A DNA stretch of 64,000 bases from Lactobacillus sp. ESL0700 (GTDB lineage Bacteria > Bacillota > Bacilli > Lactobacillales > Lactobacillaceae). Positions 36,771 to 45,766 of this stretch are shown piece after piece. The stretch covers positions 186,001 through 250,000 of the forward strand of contig NZ_CP113930.1 of NCBI RefSeq assembly GCF_029392095.1. Direction: 5' to 3'. The notes below the pieces were generated by a model that saw only the letters and a program-made list of their open reading frames with translations, made no database searches and had not been told where the DNA came from. The first letter of the stretch is position 1; the number at the start of each line of letters is the position of its first letter. A program made the translations under genes and the position numbers.

Positions 36771-39335
36771 ATGAGTATAGCAGAAAAACGAGTTTATGAT
36801 GAATTAGCAAAACAAGCTTCTGAGCATGCTATTCCTACTCTTCAATTAGCAGAGAATTTAAAATTATCTAGATCTGTAGTTAGTCACTATCTTAATAAGT
36901 TATTAAAAGAACATAAAGTAAGGAAAATTGCGGGTAGACCTGTAAAATGGGAAATAACAGAGCATCTATCTCCTGATTTTTCTCAGGTTTTTACTGATTT
37001 TATAGGATATAAGGGCTCAATGAAACATATCATTGATCAGGTTAAAGCAGCAGTAGTATATCCTCCAAATGGATTAAATATTTTAATTACAGGTCATTCA
37101 GGTGTTGGCAAAAGTTATTTGGCAAATAAAATTTATCGTTATTCTATAAGCAAACAAATTAAAAAAGTTGGTGCACCATATATTACTTTTAATTGTGCTA
37201 ATTATGCTGATAATCCAGAATTAATTTCTAGTACTTTGTTTGGATATGTGAAAGGCGCTTTTACAGGGGCAAATGAAGAAACTGAAGGGCTTTTAAAACA
37301 AGCCAATGGTGGATTCTTATTTTTAGATGAAGTTCATCGTTTAAGTAGTGAAAATCAAGAAAAATTGTTTAGTTTTATTGATACAGGTAAATTTTATAAA
37401 GTAGGTGATAATATTCATGCTGAAAAAACTAATGTTCGATTGATAATGGCAACTACGGAAAATCCAGATAAGGTCTTATTGACAACATTTTTAAGGCGAA
37501 TACCAGTAAAAATAAAATTACCTGATTATATAGATCGACCAATTGATGAGCGATTAGAATTATTGAAGTTACTTGTTTATAAAGAAGCAAGAAAAATAAA
37601 TAAAAGTATCTGTGTCGATCAGCATGTCGTTTCTACATTATTACAAATAAAGCATGCAGGAAATATTGGATATATTAAGAATATTATTCAACTTGCTTGT
37701 GCATCGGCATATAATCGTGATTTAAATTTGCCCACAATTAATGTAACTGTTTCTAATCTATCTTTGAATAATTTGCCTAAATATTATAATTGGGGAACTA
37801 TTTTAGTTGATCCAAATGAAAAAATAAAATTTATTTCACAATATGATTTTTCGATAGAATTAGATGATTTAAAAATATCAATTCATCGGTTAGCAGAAAA
37901 TTATTCATTAAAAAAGTTACGAGCTTGTCAAACAAAACTTCAAAATTTAAATAGTATAAATAATAAAATTGAATTTGAGACGGGGCTTCATATACAACAT
38001 CAACGTATTTTTTCAGAAATTATTCAAAAGAGGTATGGATTAAATATGGCAACATCAATTGAGCCACTGATATTCATATTATATAAAAACCACTTTAAGA
38101 TTACGAAAATAGATAGAGAAAGTTTAACTAAAATTTTTTCAAAGAAGTTATCACGTTCATTTCATATAGCAGATATTTTTTATCAACAATTACCAATATT
38201 GGATAAAATAAGCAAAAATTCTTTAGTGATAATTTTTACTATCTTAATAAGTCAATTTGTTGATGAAAATATCAAATTGCGCGCTTTAATGGTTGCACAT
38301 GGAGAAAATACTGCTACTAGTATTCAGACCGTCGTTAATTCCTTATGTGAAAATTATATTTTTGATGCGATTGATATGCCTATTGATGCTGATGTTTCTT
38401 CTATTATTAAAGAGGCAAATAAATTAATAGACAGTTTCAACACAACTAATGGTTTTGTGTTAATGATAGATATGGGCTCATTAGAACAGCTTTATTCTAA
38501 AATCAATTCACATCTAGATGGTGATTTGTTAGTAATCAATAATTTAACTACCCTGACAGCACTTGATGTTGCGATTAAAATTAAACAGAATACACCATTT
38601 AAAAAGATTGCTGAAAAAGCAGACCAAGATTATGCAATTGAAGCAAAATATTATGAGGGCTTTTCTCAATTACCTAATATTTTGGTTTCATGCGTTTCGG
38701 GGCTAGGAATTGCTGAAAAAGTAAGTGAAATAATTAGACCATTTATGCCAGCCAATATTAAGATAATTGCAATTAGTTATGATTCGTTGAAAGAAAAAAT
38801 CATGAGAAAGGAATGGTCATATTTTGATCGTACGCTTTTTGTGTTGACAACAATTGATATTACTAAAGATGTGAAGTTTAAACATATGAATTTATATAAT
38901 TTGCTGGATGCAAGTGGTGAAGAAAAATTACGTGATTGGTTGACTCCATATTTGTCGTCAGAACAAATAATAAATTTTAATAATCAAATTGTTCGTTTCT
39001 TTTCTAAAGAGGGAATCGCTGAGAGATTAAGCTTTTTAAATCCTGATGTAGTTATTGGTGAAGTAGAAACAATTATTAATAAATATGAATTGCTTTATAA
39101 AGTGAAATTTGATGGTAAATTCAAGCTTAATTTATATATGCATATCGCATTGATGATTGAACGGCTAATGCTTCATAATTCATCAGTTAGTGTGGAAAAA
39201 TCTGTGTCTAAAAAAGAAGCAAAATTTTTCAAAATAACTCATAGTGTTTTTCAACCAATTGAAATAAAATACAACATTAGAATTACGGCTTCAGAAATGA
39301 ATATTTTATATGAGTTGTTTAGTCAATTTATTTAA
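36771..39335 (+). CDS. LevR-like sigma-54-dependent activator with PTS regulatory domains
   Basis: 854 residues from ATG 36771 (GAGG 6 bases upstream). In order: a DNA-binding helix-turn-helix (about 15-55); an AAA+ sigma-54 activator domain with Walker A GHSGVGKS and GAFTGA, the loop that contacts sigma-54; PRD1 around YKNHFK; an EIIA-Man-like domain with VAHGENTATS (possible phospho-His); an EIIB-Gat-like domain with VSCVSGLG (possible phospho-Cys); and PRD2 around LYMHIALMIERL. This is the LevR/ManR layout, in which phosphorylation by HPr and EIIB tunes activity. The target is almost surely the PTS operon starting 190 bases downstream. Confidence 0.93.
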   Translation: MSIAEKRVYDELAKQASEHAIPTLQLAENLKLSRSVVSHYLNKLLKEHKVRKIAGRPVKWEITEHLSPDFSQVFTDFIGYKGSMKHIIDQVKAAVVYPPNGLNILITGHSGVGKSYLANKIYRYSISKQIKKVGAPYITFNCANYADNPELISSTLFGYVKGAFTGANEETEGLLKQANGGFLFLDEVHRLSSENQEKLFSFIDTGKFYKVGDNIHAEKTNVRLIMATTENPDKVLLTTFLRRIPVKIKLPDYIDRPIDERLELLKLLVYKEARKINKSICVDQHVVSTLLQIKHAGNIGYIKNIIQLACASAYNRDLNLPTINVTVSNLSLNNLPKYYNWGTILVDPNEKIKFISQYDFSIELDDLKISIHRLAENYSLKKLRACQTKLQNLNSINNKIEFETGLHIQHQRIFSEIIQKRYGLNMATSIEPLIFILYKNHFKITKIDRESLTKIFSKKLSRSFHIADIFYQQLPILDKISKNSLVIIFTILISQFVDENIKLRALMVAHGENTATSIQTVVNSLCENYIFDAIDMPIDADVSSIIKEANKLIDSFNTTNGFVLMIDMGSLEQLYSKINSHLDGDLLVINNLTTLTALDVAIKIKQNTPFKKIAEKADQDYAIEAKYYEGFSQLPNILVSCVSGLGIAEKVSEIIRPFMPANIKIIAISYDSLKEKIMRKEWSYFDRTLFVLTTIDITKDVKFKHMNLYNLLDASGEEKLRDWLTPYLSSEQIINFNNQIVRFFSKEGIAERLSFLNPDVVIGEVETIINKYELLYKVKFDGKFKLNLYMHIALMIERLMLHNSSVSVEKSVSKKEAKFFKITHSVFQPIEIKYNIRITASEMNILYELFSQFI

Positions 39336-39345
39336 GATAAAACTC

Positions 39346-39390
39346 AATACTAAGTTTTACGGAAAGAATCAGTAAAATTTAGTATTTTTT
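39346..39390 (+). terminator. Terminator after levR-like gene
   Basis: AATACTAAGTTTTAC / GTAAAATTTAGTATT stem with one mismatch and a T run, so the following operon needs its own promoter. Confidence 0.75.
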
Positions 39391-39397
39391 GTATGTT

Positions 39398-39439
39398 AAC
39401 AATAGTGTTTAATCAATTATTTAAATTAAACACTTTGTT
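39398..39439. promoter_or_regulatory. Inverted-repeat upstream activator site
   Basis: GTGTTTAAT (39405-39413) and ATTAAACAC (39425-39433) are perfect inverted arms; counting flanks, 15 bases match with one inserted base. It lies about 45 bases upstream of the -24 element, a typical enhancer position for LevR-type activators. Confidence 0.6.
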
Positions 39440-39483
39440 CAACAATTAAATAGCTATAAAAGCTATAAAAACGATGATTTAGT

Positions 39484-39499
39484 TGGCATATGTTTTGCT
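39484..39499 (+). promoter_or_regulatory. Sigma-54 (-24/-12) promoter of the mannose-family PTS operon
   Basis: TGGCATATGTTTTGCT matches the consensus TGGCACNNNNNTTGCW, with the GG and GC dinucleotides exactly 12 bases apart and only one consensus-position difference. It is 26 bases upstream of the eiiA start. The GAFTGA activator gene and rpoN lie on either side. Confidence 0.88.
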
Positions 39500-39525
39500 A
39501 AAAGAAAGTTAGAGGGAGGAAAAAG

Positions 39526-39939
39526 ATGAAAAAAATTCTATTGGCATCACATGGTAAATTAGCTAGTGGTATTAGAAGTTCTATTAAAATTTTAACTGGT
39601 AGGGAAAAGAACCTTAGAGTTATTGATGCTTATGTTGATGATTCAGACTTTACAGGTCAAATTATTGATTTTATAGCTAGTATAGATGCAAATGATCAGG
39701 GATTTATTTTTACTGATATTTATGGGGGAAGTGTTAATCAAAAAGTTGTGTCAGAAGTTATAAATTCAGGTAAGAAAAATATTTATGTAATTACGGGAAT
39801 GAACTTACCGATTGTTTTATCAATATTATTAGCGACAGGTAATATTTCAATGCATAACTTACAAGAAATGATTAATGATAGTCAACTAAAAATAGTAGAG
39901 GTTAAAGTAAATAAAAATAAAGAAGATGACTTTTTTTAA
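39526..39939 (+). CDS. PTS EIIA, mannose/sorbose family
   Basis: 137 residues. MKKILLASHGKLASGI contains the phosphorylated His, and FIFTDIYGGSVNQK matches the EIIA-Man fold. EIIA stands alone here, not fused to EIIB. It is the first gene of the sigma-54 operon, RBS gagggagga. The HAD gene follows after 12 bases. Confidence 0.9.
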   Translation: MKKILLASHGKLASGIRSSIKILTGREKNLRVIDAYVDDSDFTGQIIDFIASIDANDQGFIFTDIYGGSVNQKVVSEVINSGKKNIYVITGMNLPIVLSILLATGNISMHNLQEMINDSQLKIVEVKVNKNKEDDFF

Positions 39940-39951
39940 TTAGAAAAAATC

Positions 39952-40593
39952 ATGATTAAGACAATTTTATTTGATTGGGATGGAACACTTTTAAATAGTA
40001 ATGATTTGATTAATGAATCGAATATGTATGCACTTAATAAATACGGTGATCACACTTTTACTGTAGATGAAGTTAAACCCTTTAATGGAAGACACTTAAT
40101 AGATGTATATCGTGAATTATATCCAGGGTTAGAAGATGAAATATTATATACCTACAATACATATAGTGATTTACGACATGATCAAAGTGTTCGATTATTT
40201 CCAGATGTTAAAGAAGTTTTACAGAAATTAAAAAAATTAGGATGTCATTTGGGAGTAGTTTCGATGAAACGTAAGTATATGGTTAATCATGGGCTGAATT
40301 TATTTAATTTAACTTCTGTATTTGATGTTGTAATTGGTGGTGATGAATGCAAAAAGAGAAAACCTGATGCCGAACCAATATTAATTGCAATGCGAAAAAT
40401 AAACGCCAATCCTAAAGAAACTTTGATGATTGGTGACAATTGGCAGGATATTGAATCTGCTAATAATGCTCATACGCGCAGCGTGTTTGTTACTTGGTCG
40501 CAAAAAAATTATGAACAGATTCGCCCGTATCAACCAACTTATTGTATTGACAGAATGCCGGATTTATTACAAATAGTAAAGGAGGAAAAGTAA
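39952..40593 (+). CDS. HAD-superfamily sugar-phosphate phosphatase-like protein
   Basis: 213 residues. HAD motifs in order: I DWDGTLLNS (nucleophile Asp), II VVSMKRK, III K in KKRKPDAEP and IV IGDNWQDIESA. A cap domain lies between I and II, as in phosphoglycolate phosphatase/beta-phosphoglucomutase-like proteins. It is inserted between the EIIA and EIIB genes and ends 2 bases before eiiB. It may dephosphorylate the PTS product or a side product; the substrate is unknown. Confidence 0.85.
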   Translation: MIKTILFDWDGTLLNSNDLINESNMYALNKYGDHTFTVDEVKPFNGRHLIDVYRELYPGLEDEILYTYNTYSDLRHDQSVRLFPDVKEVLQKLKKLGCHLGVVSMKRKYMVNHGLNLFNLTSVFDVVIGGDECKKRKPDAEPILIAMRKINANPKETLMIGDNWQDIESANNAHTRSVFVTWSQKNYEQIRPYQPTYCIDRMPDLLQIVKEEK

Positions 40594-40595
40594 TA

Positions 40596-41096
40596 ATGAT
40601 AGTACAGGTTAGAGTAGATGATAGATTGATTCATGGACAAGTAGCACTTGTATGGAGTAGAGAATTGAATGCTTCTGCAATTTTAGTTGCCAATGATGGT
40701 GCAGCTGAAAATGATGTTGCTCAAATGACAATGAAAATGGCAATGCCTAGTGATAAAAAATTATTGATTCGTGGTATTAAAGATTCTATTAGTGTTTTAA
40801 ATGATCCACGAGGAAAAAATATGAGAATTTTTGTGGTGACTAATTGTGTTAAAGATGCTTATGAAATTGCAAGAAATGTTGATCAAGTGGAGCAAGTCAA
40901 TGTAGCAAATGCGGGAAGATTTGATCAAACTGATAAATCAAAGATTATTAGATTTAATTCGGCAATAGCACTTAATCCTGATGAAATTATTAAGCTAAAG
41001 GAATTAGATAATTTATCTGATGTTGAGACATTTTCGCAAGGATTACCTACTTCTGAAAAGCTAACAATTCCCCAGCTGATTAATGGTAAAGCTTAA
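40596..41096 (+). CDS. PTS EIIB, mannose/sorbose family
   Basis: 166 residues. VRVDDRLIHGQVALVWSRELNA holds the phosphorylated His of EIIB-Man/Sor. RBS aaaggagg. It hands phosphate to sugar transported by EIIC/EIID. It lies between the HAD gene and eiiC. Confidence 0.93.
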   Translation: MIVQVRVDDRLIHGQVALVWSRELNASAILVANDGAAENDVAQMTMKMAMPSDKKLLIRGIKDSISVLNDPRGKNMRIFVVTNCVKDAYEIARNVDQVEQVNVANAGRFDQTDKSKIIRFNSAIALNPDEIIKLKELDNLSDVETFSQGLPTSEKLTIPQLINGKA

Positions 41097-41122
41097 TTTT
41101 TCAAAGAAGAGAGGAGAAAATA

Positions 41123-41944
41123 ATGTTAAAAGCAGCATTAATTGCTATGTTAGTTATGCTTCTTTGTTATGCAGGAAGCTATTTAACAGGCAATAGTTAT
41201 ATTGATCGTCCAATTGTGATAGGCGCTGTAGCAGGACTATTTTTGGGAAATTTAAAACTTGGTTTAACAATTGGGGCTACCCTAGAAGCCGTATTTATGG
41301 GAGCGCTAAATGTTGGTGGTGTAATTTCATCTGAGCCGGCTATTGCAACAGTATTAGCTGTAACTTTTGCGGTAACAACGAATATTAGTCAAAAGGCAGC
41401 AGTTACGTTAACTATACCAATAGGTGTTTTAGCAGCTTTTGTTTTATTAGCATTGAAAAATGGTGTCATGATTATTTTTGCACCTATTTTGGATAAATTA
41501 GCAGCAACTAATAACCAAAAAGGCTTAATCTTCATTCATTTTTTATCCTGGTTTATTTATTATGGGATTTATGCAGTAATGACTTTTATAGGCGTTTATG
41601 CTGGCTCTTCTGCAATAAGCTCACTAGTCAAATTTATTCCTCAAAATTTAATGGCAGGATTAAATACTGCAGGTGGATTATTACCGGCTGTTGGATTCGC
41701 AACGCTAATGAAAATATTGTGGGATAATAAACTAGCAGTATTTTATTTGCTAGGATTTGTATTAACTATTTATTTGAATTTACCAGCAGTGGCAATTGCA
41801 TGTATTGGTATTGCCATAGTGGTTGTAATGGCATTTCGTGACAAAGATATTTTGGATTTAAAGAAGAAAAAATCTGCTATGACAACAAAAGTAAACAGTA
41901 GTTTAGACCAAAAACAACAAGAAGAGGAGGACTTTTTCGCATGA
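41123..41944 (+). CDS. PTS EIIC, mannose/sorbose family
   Basis: 273 residues with about eight membrane helices. DRPIVIGAVAGLFLGNLKLGLTIGATLEAVFMG is the conserved EIIC-Man sequence. The C-terminal tail is charged (KKKKSAMTTKV...). It overlaps eiiD by 4 bases. Confidence 0.93.
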   Translation: MLKAALIAMLVMLLCYAGSYLTGNSYIDRPIVIGAVAGLFLGNLKLGLTIGATLEAVFMGALNVGGVISSEPAIATVLAVTFAVTTNISQKAAVTLTIPIGVLAAFVLLALKNGVMIIFAPILDKLAATNNQKGLIFIHFLSWFIYYGIYAVMTFIGVYAGSSAISSLVKFIPQNLMAGLNTAGGLLPAVGFATLMKILWDNKLAVFYLLGFVLTIYLNLPAVAIACIGIAIVVVMAFRDKDILDLKKKKSAMTTKVNSSLDQKQQEEEDFFA

Positions 41945-42768
41945 AAATAACAGAAAATTTATCAAAAGAAGAAAAGAAAATGTTAAATTCGATGTCGCTA
42001 CGTTCGTTTGCGATGCATGCTGATCGAATGGGACCCTCAAAATTCCATGCCAGTGGGTTTACATTTTGTATGTTACCGGCAATTAACAAATTCTATAAGA
42101 CAACAAAAGATAAGGAAGCAGCTTTAACAAGGCATGTACAATGGTATAATTGTACTCCTCATGCGGAAAACTTAATTTTAGGTATTGTTGCATCAATGGA
42201 AAAAGAAAAGAGTCTTCGAGGCGATGACTTTGATGATCAATCGATCACTGCCGTAAAAACTTCACTGATGGGACCATTATCTGGAATTGGAGATACTTTT
42301 TTTCAAGGAATTCTTAGAGTTATTGCAGCAAGCATTGGGATAGGTCTTTCAATGCAGGGCTCGATTATGGGACCAATTTTATTTCTACTTATTTATAATA
42401 TACCAGCTGTTTTCTTGTCATTTTATTTAACGTATGTAGGTTATAGCCTAGGCTCAACATTTATTCAGCGTGTATATGAGAGTGGTGGCATGCAAATTCT
42501 GACTAAGGCTGCAAGTACCTTGGGATTACTTATGATGGGCTGTATGACCGCAATGAACGTTAAGTTTAAAACTACAATTGCATTAAGTATTGGTAAAGGA
42601 AAGCCAATTGCTCTACAAGGATACTTAGATCAATTATTTAAAGGCTTAGTTCCACTTTTGATTACAGTTGGATGTTTTTATCTTTTACGTAAAAGAGTTA
42701 ATATTAACTGGGTTATGTTGGGAATATTTATATTGTCAATCGTTTTAGGATTAATTGGTGTAGTATAA
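41941..42768 (+). CDS. PTS EIID, mannose/sorbose family
   Basis: 275 residues. The N-terminus includes a cytosolic segment and YNCTPHAENLILGI. MGPLSGIGDTFFQGILRVIAASIG and membrane helices follow, as in EIID-Man. With EIIC it forms the channel. rpoN begins 46 bases later without a clear terminator between. The system as a whole probably imports a hexose or amino sugar. Confidence 0.93.
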   Translation: MKITENLSKEEKKMLNSMSLRSFAMHADRMGPSKFHASGFTFCMLPAINKFYKTTKDKEAALTRHVQWYNCTPHAENLILGIVASMEKEKSLRGDDFDDQSITAVKTSLMGPLSGIGDTFFQGILRVIAASIGIGLSMQGSIMGPILFLLIYNIPAVFLSFYLTYVGYSLGSTFIQRVYESGGMQILTKAASTLGLLMMGCMTAMNVKFKTTIALSIGKGKPIALQGYLDQLFKGLVPLLITVGCFYLLRKRVNINWVMLGIFILSIVLGLIGVV

Positions 42769-42814
42769 TGAACAAAAATACTATTAATAATTTTGGCTAG
42801 AAGGAGAAAAGTCG

Positions 42815-44077
42815 ATGGCACGATTGCAAAAAATGGTTTTAAAACCAAAAGAGCAGCTTGTCACGCGGCTTTTTTTGTCACCCAAATTAAAGCAAAATTT
42901 GGCAGTTCTGTCATACAGTACATATGACCTAGTTAATGTAATGAAGGACTTAGCAGAAAGTGATCCGTTTGTATCACTAAAGCAGCCGCAGAATAGTGAA
43001 CATAGTTTAGAATGGCTGCGAACGCCAAAAGGAGAAAATTTAGTTGATCATTTATTAATGCAGGTTGAGCTAAATAATTGGCGCAGCAAGGAAAAGCAAG
43101 CAGTTAAATTATTAATTTACAATTTAGACCAGGATGGATATTTGCGAGTTGACCTGCCTGATCTTGCTACGCAAACGGAATTTCTTGTTGCGGAATTAAT
43201 TCACGCCCGCGATTTACTACAAGAGCTTGATCCATGTGGTATTGGTGCAAGTGACTTAGCGGAATGCTTGTTATTGCAGGCAAAAAGGCAGTCTGATTTT
43301 AATCCGATTGCCATAGAATTGTTGACCAATAAGCAATTGACACTATTAGCAGATAAACAAAATTGGCCAAATAGTAGTTATTCGCAGGAGCAACTGCAGC
43401 AGGCATTAAGCAGTATTCAAACGCTAAATCCGCTGCCGGCGAGTCAGTTTATTAATGATACCAACACGCAATATCTAATTCCCGACCTGATTTACCGGCT
43501 AAATGACGGTCGTTTAACAATTGAGAGCTTTCAAAATCAAATCCCTGAAATTTTATTTGATGAGCGTAGTTTTTCTAAATTAAAGAAGCAGTCTGAGCAA
43601 AAGCAATATTTTTCTGAACAAAAACAGCGCTATGTTGAATTAAAAGCCGCTATTATGCATCGCCACCAAACATTAATGCGGTTAGGAAAATTTGTTGGTG
43701 AGCAGCAGTATGCTTTTTTGACTACTCTTGAAAAAGAGCAACTGCGACCATTGGGGTTAAAAGAGGCAGCTCGCGAGTTGAATTTAGCCCCAAGCACTAT
43801 CAGTCGAGCAATTAAAGATAAGTACATTCAATGTCAAAATAAAATTTTTAGCTTGAAGCTGCTGTTTCCGCGAGCAGTCACAGCTGACTTGTCTCAGGCA
43901 AAGATTGAATACGACTTAATGCAGCTGATTAAGAACGAAGACCATGCTAATCCCTTGAGTGATCAACAGTTAGTTGAGCAATTTGCGGCCAAAGGAATCA
44001 ACCTAAGTCGACGCGTAATTACAAAATATCGCCAAAAATTAAATATTGCTAACAGTTATCACCGCAAAACAAAATAA
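42815..44077 (+). CDS. rpoN: RNA polymerase sigma-54 factor RpoN
   Basis: 420 residues. N-terminal region I (QKMVLKPKEQLVTRLFLSPKLKQNLAVLSY), a central core-binding region, a helix-turn-helix around ARELNLAPSTISRAIKDKYI with IFSLKLLFP, and the RpoN box SRRVITKYRQ near the C-terminus. It recognises -24/-12 promoters and needs an AAA+ activator, which the LevR-like gene supplies. It follows eiiD by 46 bases. It might be cotranscribed with the PTS, or use a TATAAT at 42764-42769. It is less AT-rich than the PTS genes before it. Confidence 0.95.
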   Translation: MARLQKMVLKPKEQLVTRLFLSPKLKQNLAVLSYSTYDLVNVMKDLAESDPFVSLKQPQNSEHSLEWLRTPKGENLVDHLLMQVELNNWRSKEKQAVKLLIYNLDQDGYLRVDLPDLATQTEFLVAELIHARDLLQELDPCGIGASDLAECLLLQAKRQSDFNPIAIELLTNKQLTLLADKQNWPNSSYSQEQLQQALSSIQTLNPLPASQFINDTNTQYLIPDLIYRLNDGRLTIESFQNQIPEILFDERSFSKLKKQSEQKQYFSEQKQRYVELKAAIMHRHQTLMRLGKFVGEQQYAFLTTLEKEQLRPLGLKEAARELNLAPSTISRAIKDKYIQCQNKIFSLKLLFPRAVTADLSQAKIEYDLMQLIKNEDHANPLSDQQLVEQFAAKGINLSRRVITKYRQKLNIANSYHRKTK

Positions 44078-44112
44078 CAGCAATCCGAGCATTTTCGGAT
44101 TGCTGCTATTTG
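44078..44112. terminator. Hairpin between rpoN and convergent aldo/keto reductase
   Basis: AGCAATCCGA / TCGGATTGCT stem. The T tract is short, so termination strength is uncertain. Confidence 0.6.
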
Positions 44113-44126
44113 TTAATTGTTAAATT

Positions 44127-45068
44127 TTATGGCAAATCATTGCCGGCTGCTAAATAAATATCGTACCACTCTTGTGCGGTTAAGCTGATGTCGGCTCCCT
44201 TAGCACTATCGATGATATGTTCTGGGTTCATTGTACCGATAACAACTTGAATTTTAGCAGGATGGCGCAAAATCCATGCCGCCGCAATGGCATTCTTGGA
44301 AACCCCTTTTTGGTCGGCTAATTTTTGTAAGGCCGCATTTACTTCAGGAAACTTAGGATTGTTGATAAAGTTGCCCTCAATTTGTCCATATTGAAATGGT
44401 GACCATGACTGAACGGTCATATTATGCAGGCGCGAATAATCAAGTACGCCGCGATCGTGGTCAATGCTGCGCGCATCGGTCATATTCGTGTGGATACCAA
44501 AGTCGACTGGTCCAGTGTGCATGACGCTAAATTGCAGTTGGTTAATCAGCAGTTTTTGGCTGATGCCTTGTTGCAATAGTGCAACTTGCATCGGGTTAAA
44601 GTTAGAAACGCCGAAGTGGCGCACTTTTCCTGCAGCTTGTAATTCATCAAACGCAGCACCGATTTCGGCTGGATCCATTAAGGCATCAGGCCGATGCAAT
44701 AACAAGCTATCAAGGTAATCAATTCCCATTCTGCTTAAAATGCCATCAACAGCCTCAATGATATGCTTTTTTGAAAAATCATAACGGGTAGTTTTGTAAT
44801 CTAACTCCGGATTTTCGTAAATACCAGTTTTAGATTGAATGTAAAAATCATCGCGGGTTAATGACGATTGCTTAAATGCCTTGCCAAAGACTTCTTCGGA
44901 CTTGCCATGACCGTAAATATCGGCTGAGTCAATATAATTAATCCCGACATCATGCGCTGTTTCTAAAGCAGTCACGGCCTCATCAGTCGTGAGTGCATTC
45001 ATCCGCATAATACCTAAAGCAATGGCCGAGCCAGTAAAGTTTGTTTGACCAATTTTAATTTGTTTCAT
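44127..45068 (-). CDS. Aldo/keto reductase (YdhF type)
   Basis: 313 residues. The catalytic tetrad is visible: Asp and Tyr in YIDSADIYGHG, Lys in QSKTG and His in LLLHRPD. The C-terminal NADPH-binding loop is near VVIGTMNPEHI. It is a cytosolic NADPH-dependent reductase of aldehydes or ketones; the physiological substrate is not known. It is monocistronic, with RBS gaggtac. Confidence 0.9.
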   Translation of the reverse strand: MKQIKIGQTNFTGSAIALGIMRMNALTTDEAVTALETAHDVGINYIDSADIYGHGKSEEVFGKAFKQSSLTRDDFYIQSKTGIYENPELDYKTTRYDFSKKHIIEAVDGILSRMGIDYLDSLLLHRPDALMDPAEIGAAFDELQAAGKVRHFGVSNFNPMQVALLQQGISQKLLINQLQFSVMHTGPVDFGIHTNMTDARSIDHDRGVLDYSRLHNMTVQSWSPFQYGQIEGNFINNPKFPEVNAALQKLADQKGVSKNAIAAAWILRHPAKIQVVIGTMNPEHIIDSAKGADISLTAQEWYDIYLAAGNDLP

Positions 45069-45229
45069 AAGAGTACCTCCATACGATTAGTATAAGTCTT
45101 TTTAAACTGAAAAGATTGCGATGTTGACTTTCAATTAGGTGGTCATGATGAAGCCTTCTCAACTTTTCTGGGTAATGGTAAAATGATTTTGATTACTAAC
45201 CTTTAATTATAAGGAAGGGAACAGAATTT

Positions 45230-45727
45230 ATGAATACTAAGGAAGATTATATTAAGCAACTTGACTTGGAGCCGCACGCTGAAGGTGGCTGGTTTAAAGA
45301 TATTTCTCATAGTCCGGACAAGTATTTTGCGCCAGAAAGCAATGGCGAACGTTACCGCTACACCTCAATTGAGTTTTTACTTGATGCCACAAGTCCATCA
45401 CATTTACATAAGTTAAATCACGATGAAATCTGGTTTTATCATGATGGTCAGCCGATTACAATCCATTGTATTAGTGAGACTGGTAAATACTGGACGGTAA
45501 AATTGGGCAAAGACATTAAAAATGGCGAGGTTTTGCAATACAGTGTGCCGCAGAATACGATTTTTGGGGCTGAGGTAGAAGGCGGCGAAGGCTTTTGCCT
45601 TGTAAGTTGCGTGGTAGCGCCGGGATTTGATTATCATGACTTCATTTTATATCGTCGGCAAGAATTGCTAACCAAGTATCCTAAATTAACTGATGTCATT
45701 ACGCGAATGACAGTTGCAGAAAAATAG
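45230..45727 (+). CDS. DUF985 cupin-family protein
   Basis: 165 residues. LEPHAEGGWFKDI, TSIEFLL, SHLHKLNHDEIWFYHDG and LVSCVVAPGFDYHDF are the DUF985/Cupin_5 motifs, with His residues positioned as in metal-binding cupins. The function is unknown in bacteria. RBS aaggaag. It has its own terminator (45733-45766). Confidence 0.87.
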   Translation: MNTKEDYIKQLDLEPHAEGGWFKDISHSPDKYFAPESNGERYRYTSIEFLLDATSPSHLHKLNHDEIWFYHDGQPITIHCISETGKYWTVKLGKDIKNGEVLQYSVPQNTIFGAEVEGGEGFCLVSCVVAPGFDYHDFILYRRQELLTKYPKLTDVITRMTVAEK

Positions 45728-45732
45728 CGGAC

Positions 45733-45766
45733 AAAAGAGTACTTCTGAAAGCAGGAGTACTCTTTT
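45733..45766 (+). terminator. Terminator after DUF985 gene
   Basis: AAAAGAGTACTTCT / AGGAGTACTCTTTT hairpin with AT-rich ends. Confidence 0.8.

Noticed and set aside
39451..39470. Direct repeat AGCTATAAA AGCTATAAA near the sigma-54 promoter
   Set aside because: Very AT-rich and short; may be chance and not needed for the promoter, so not listed as a feature.
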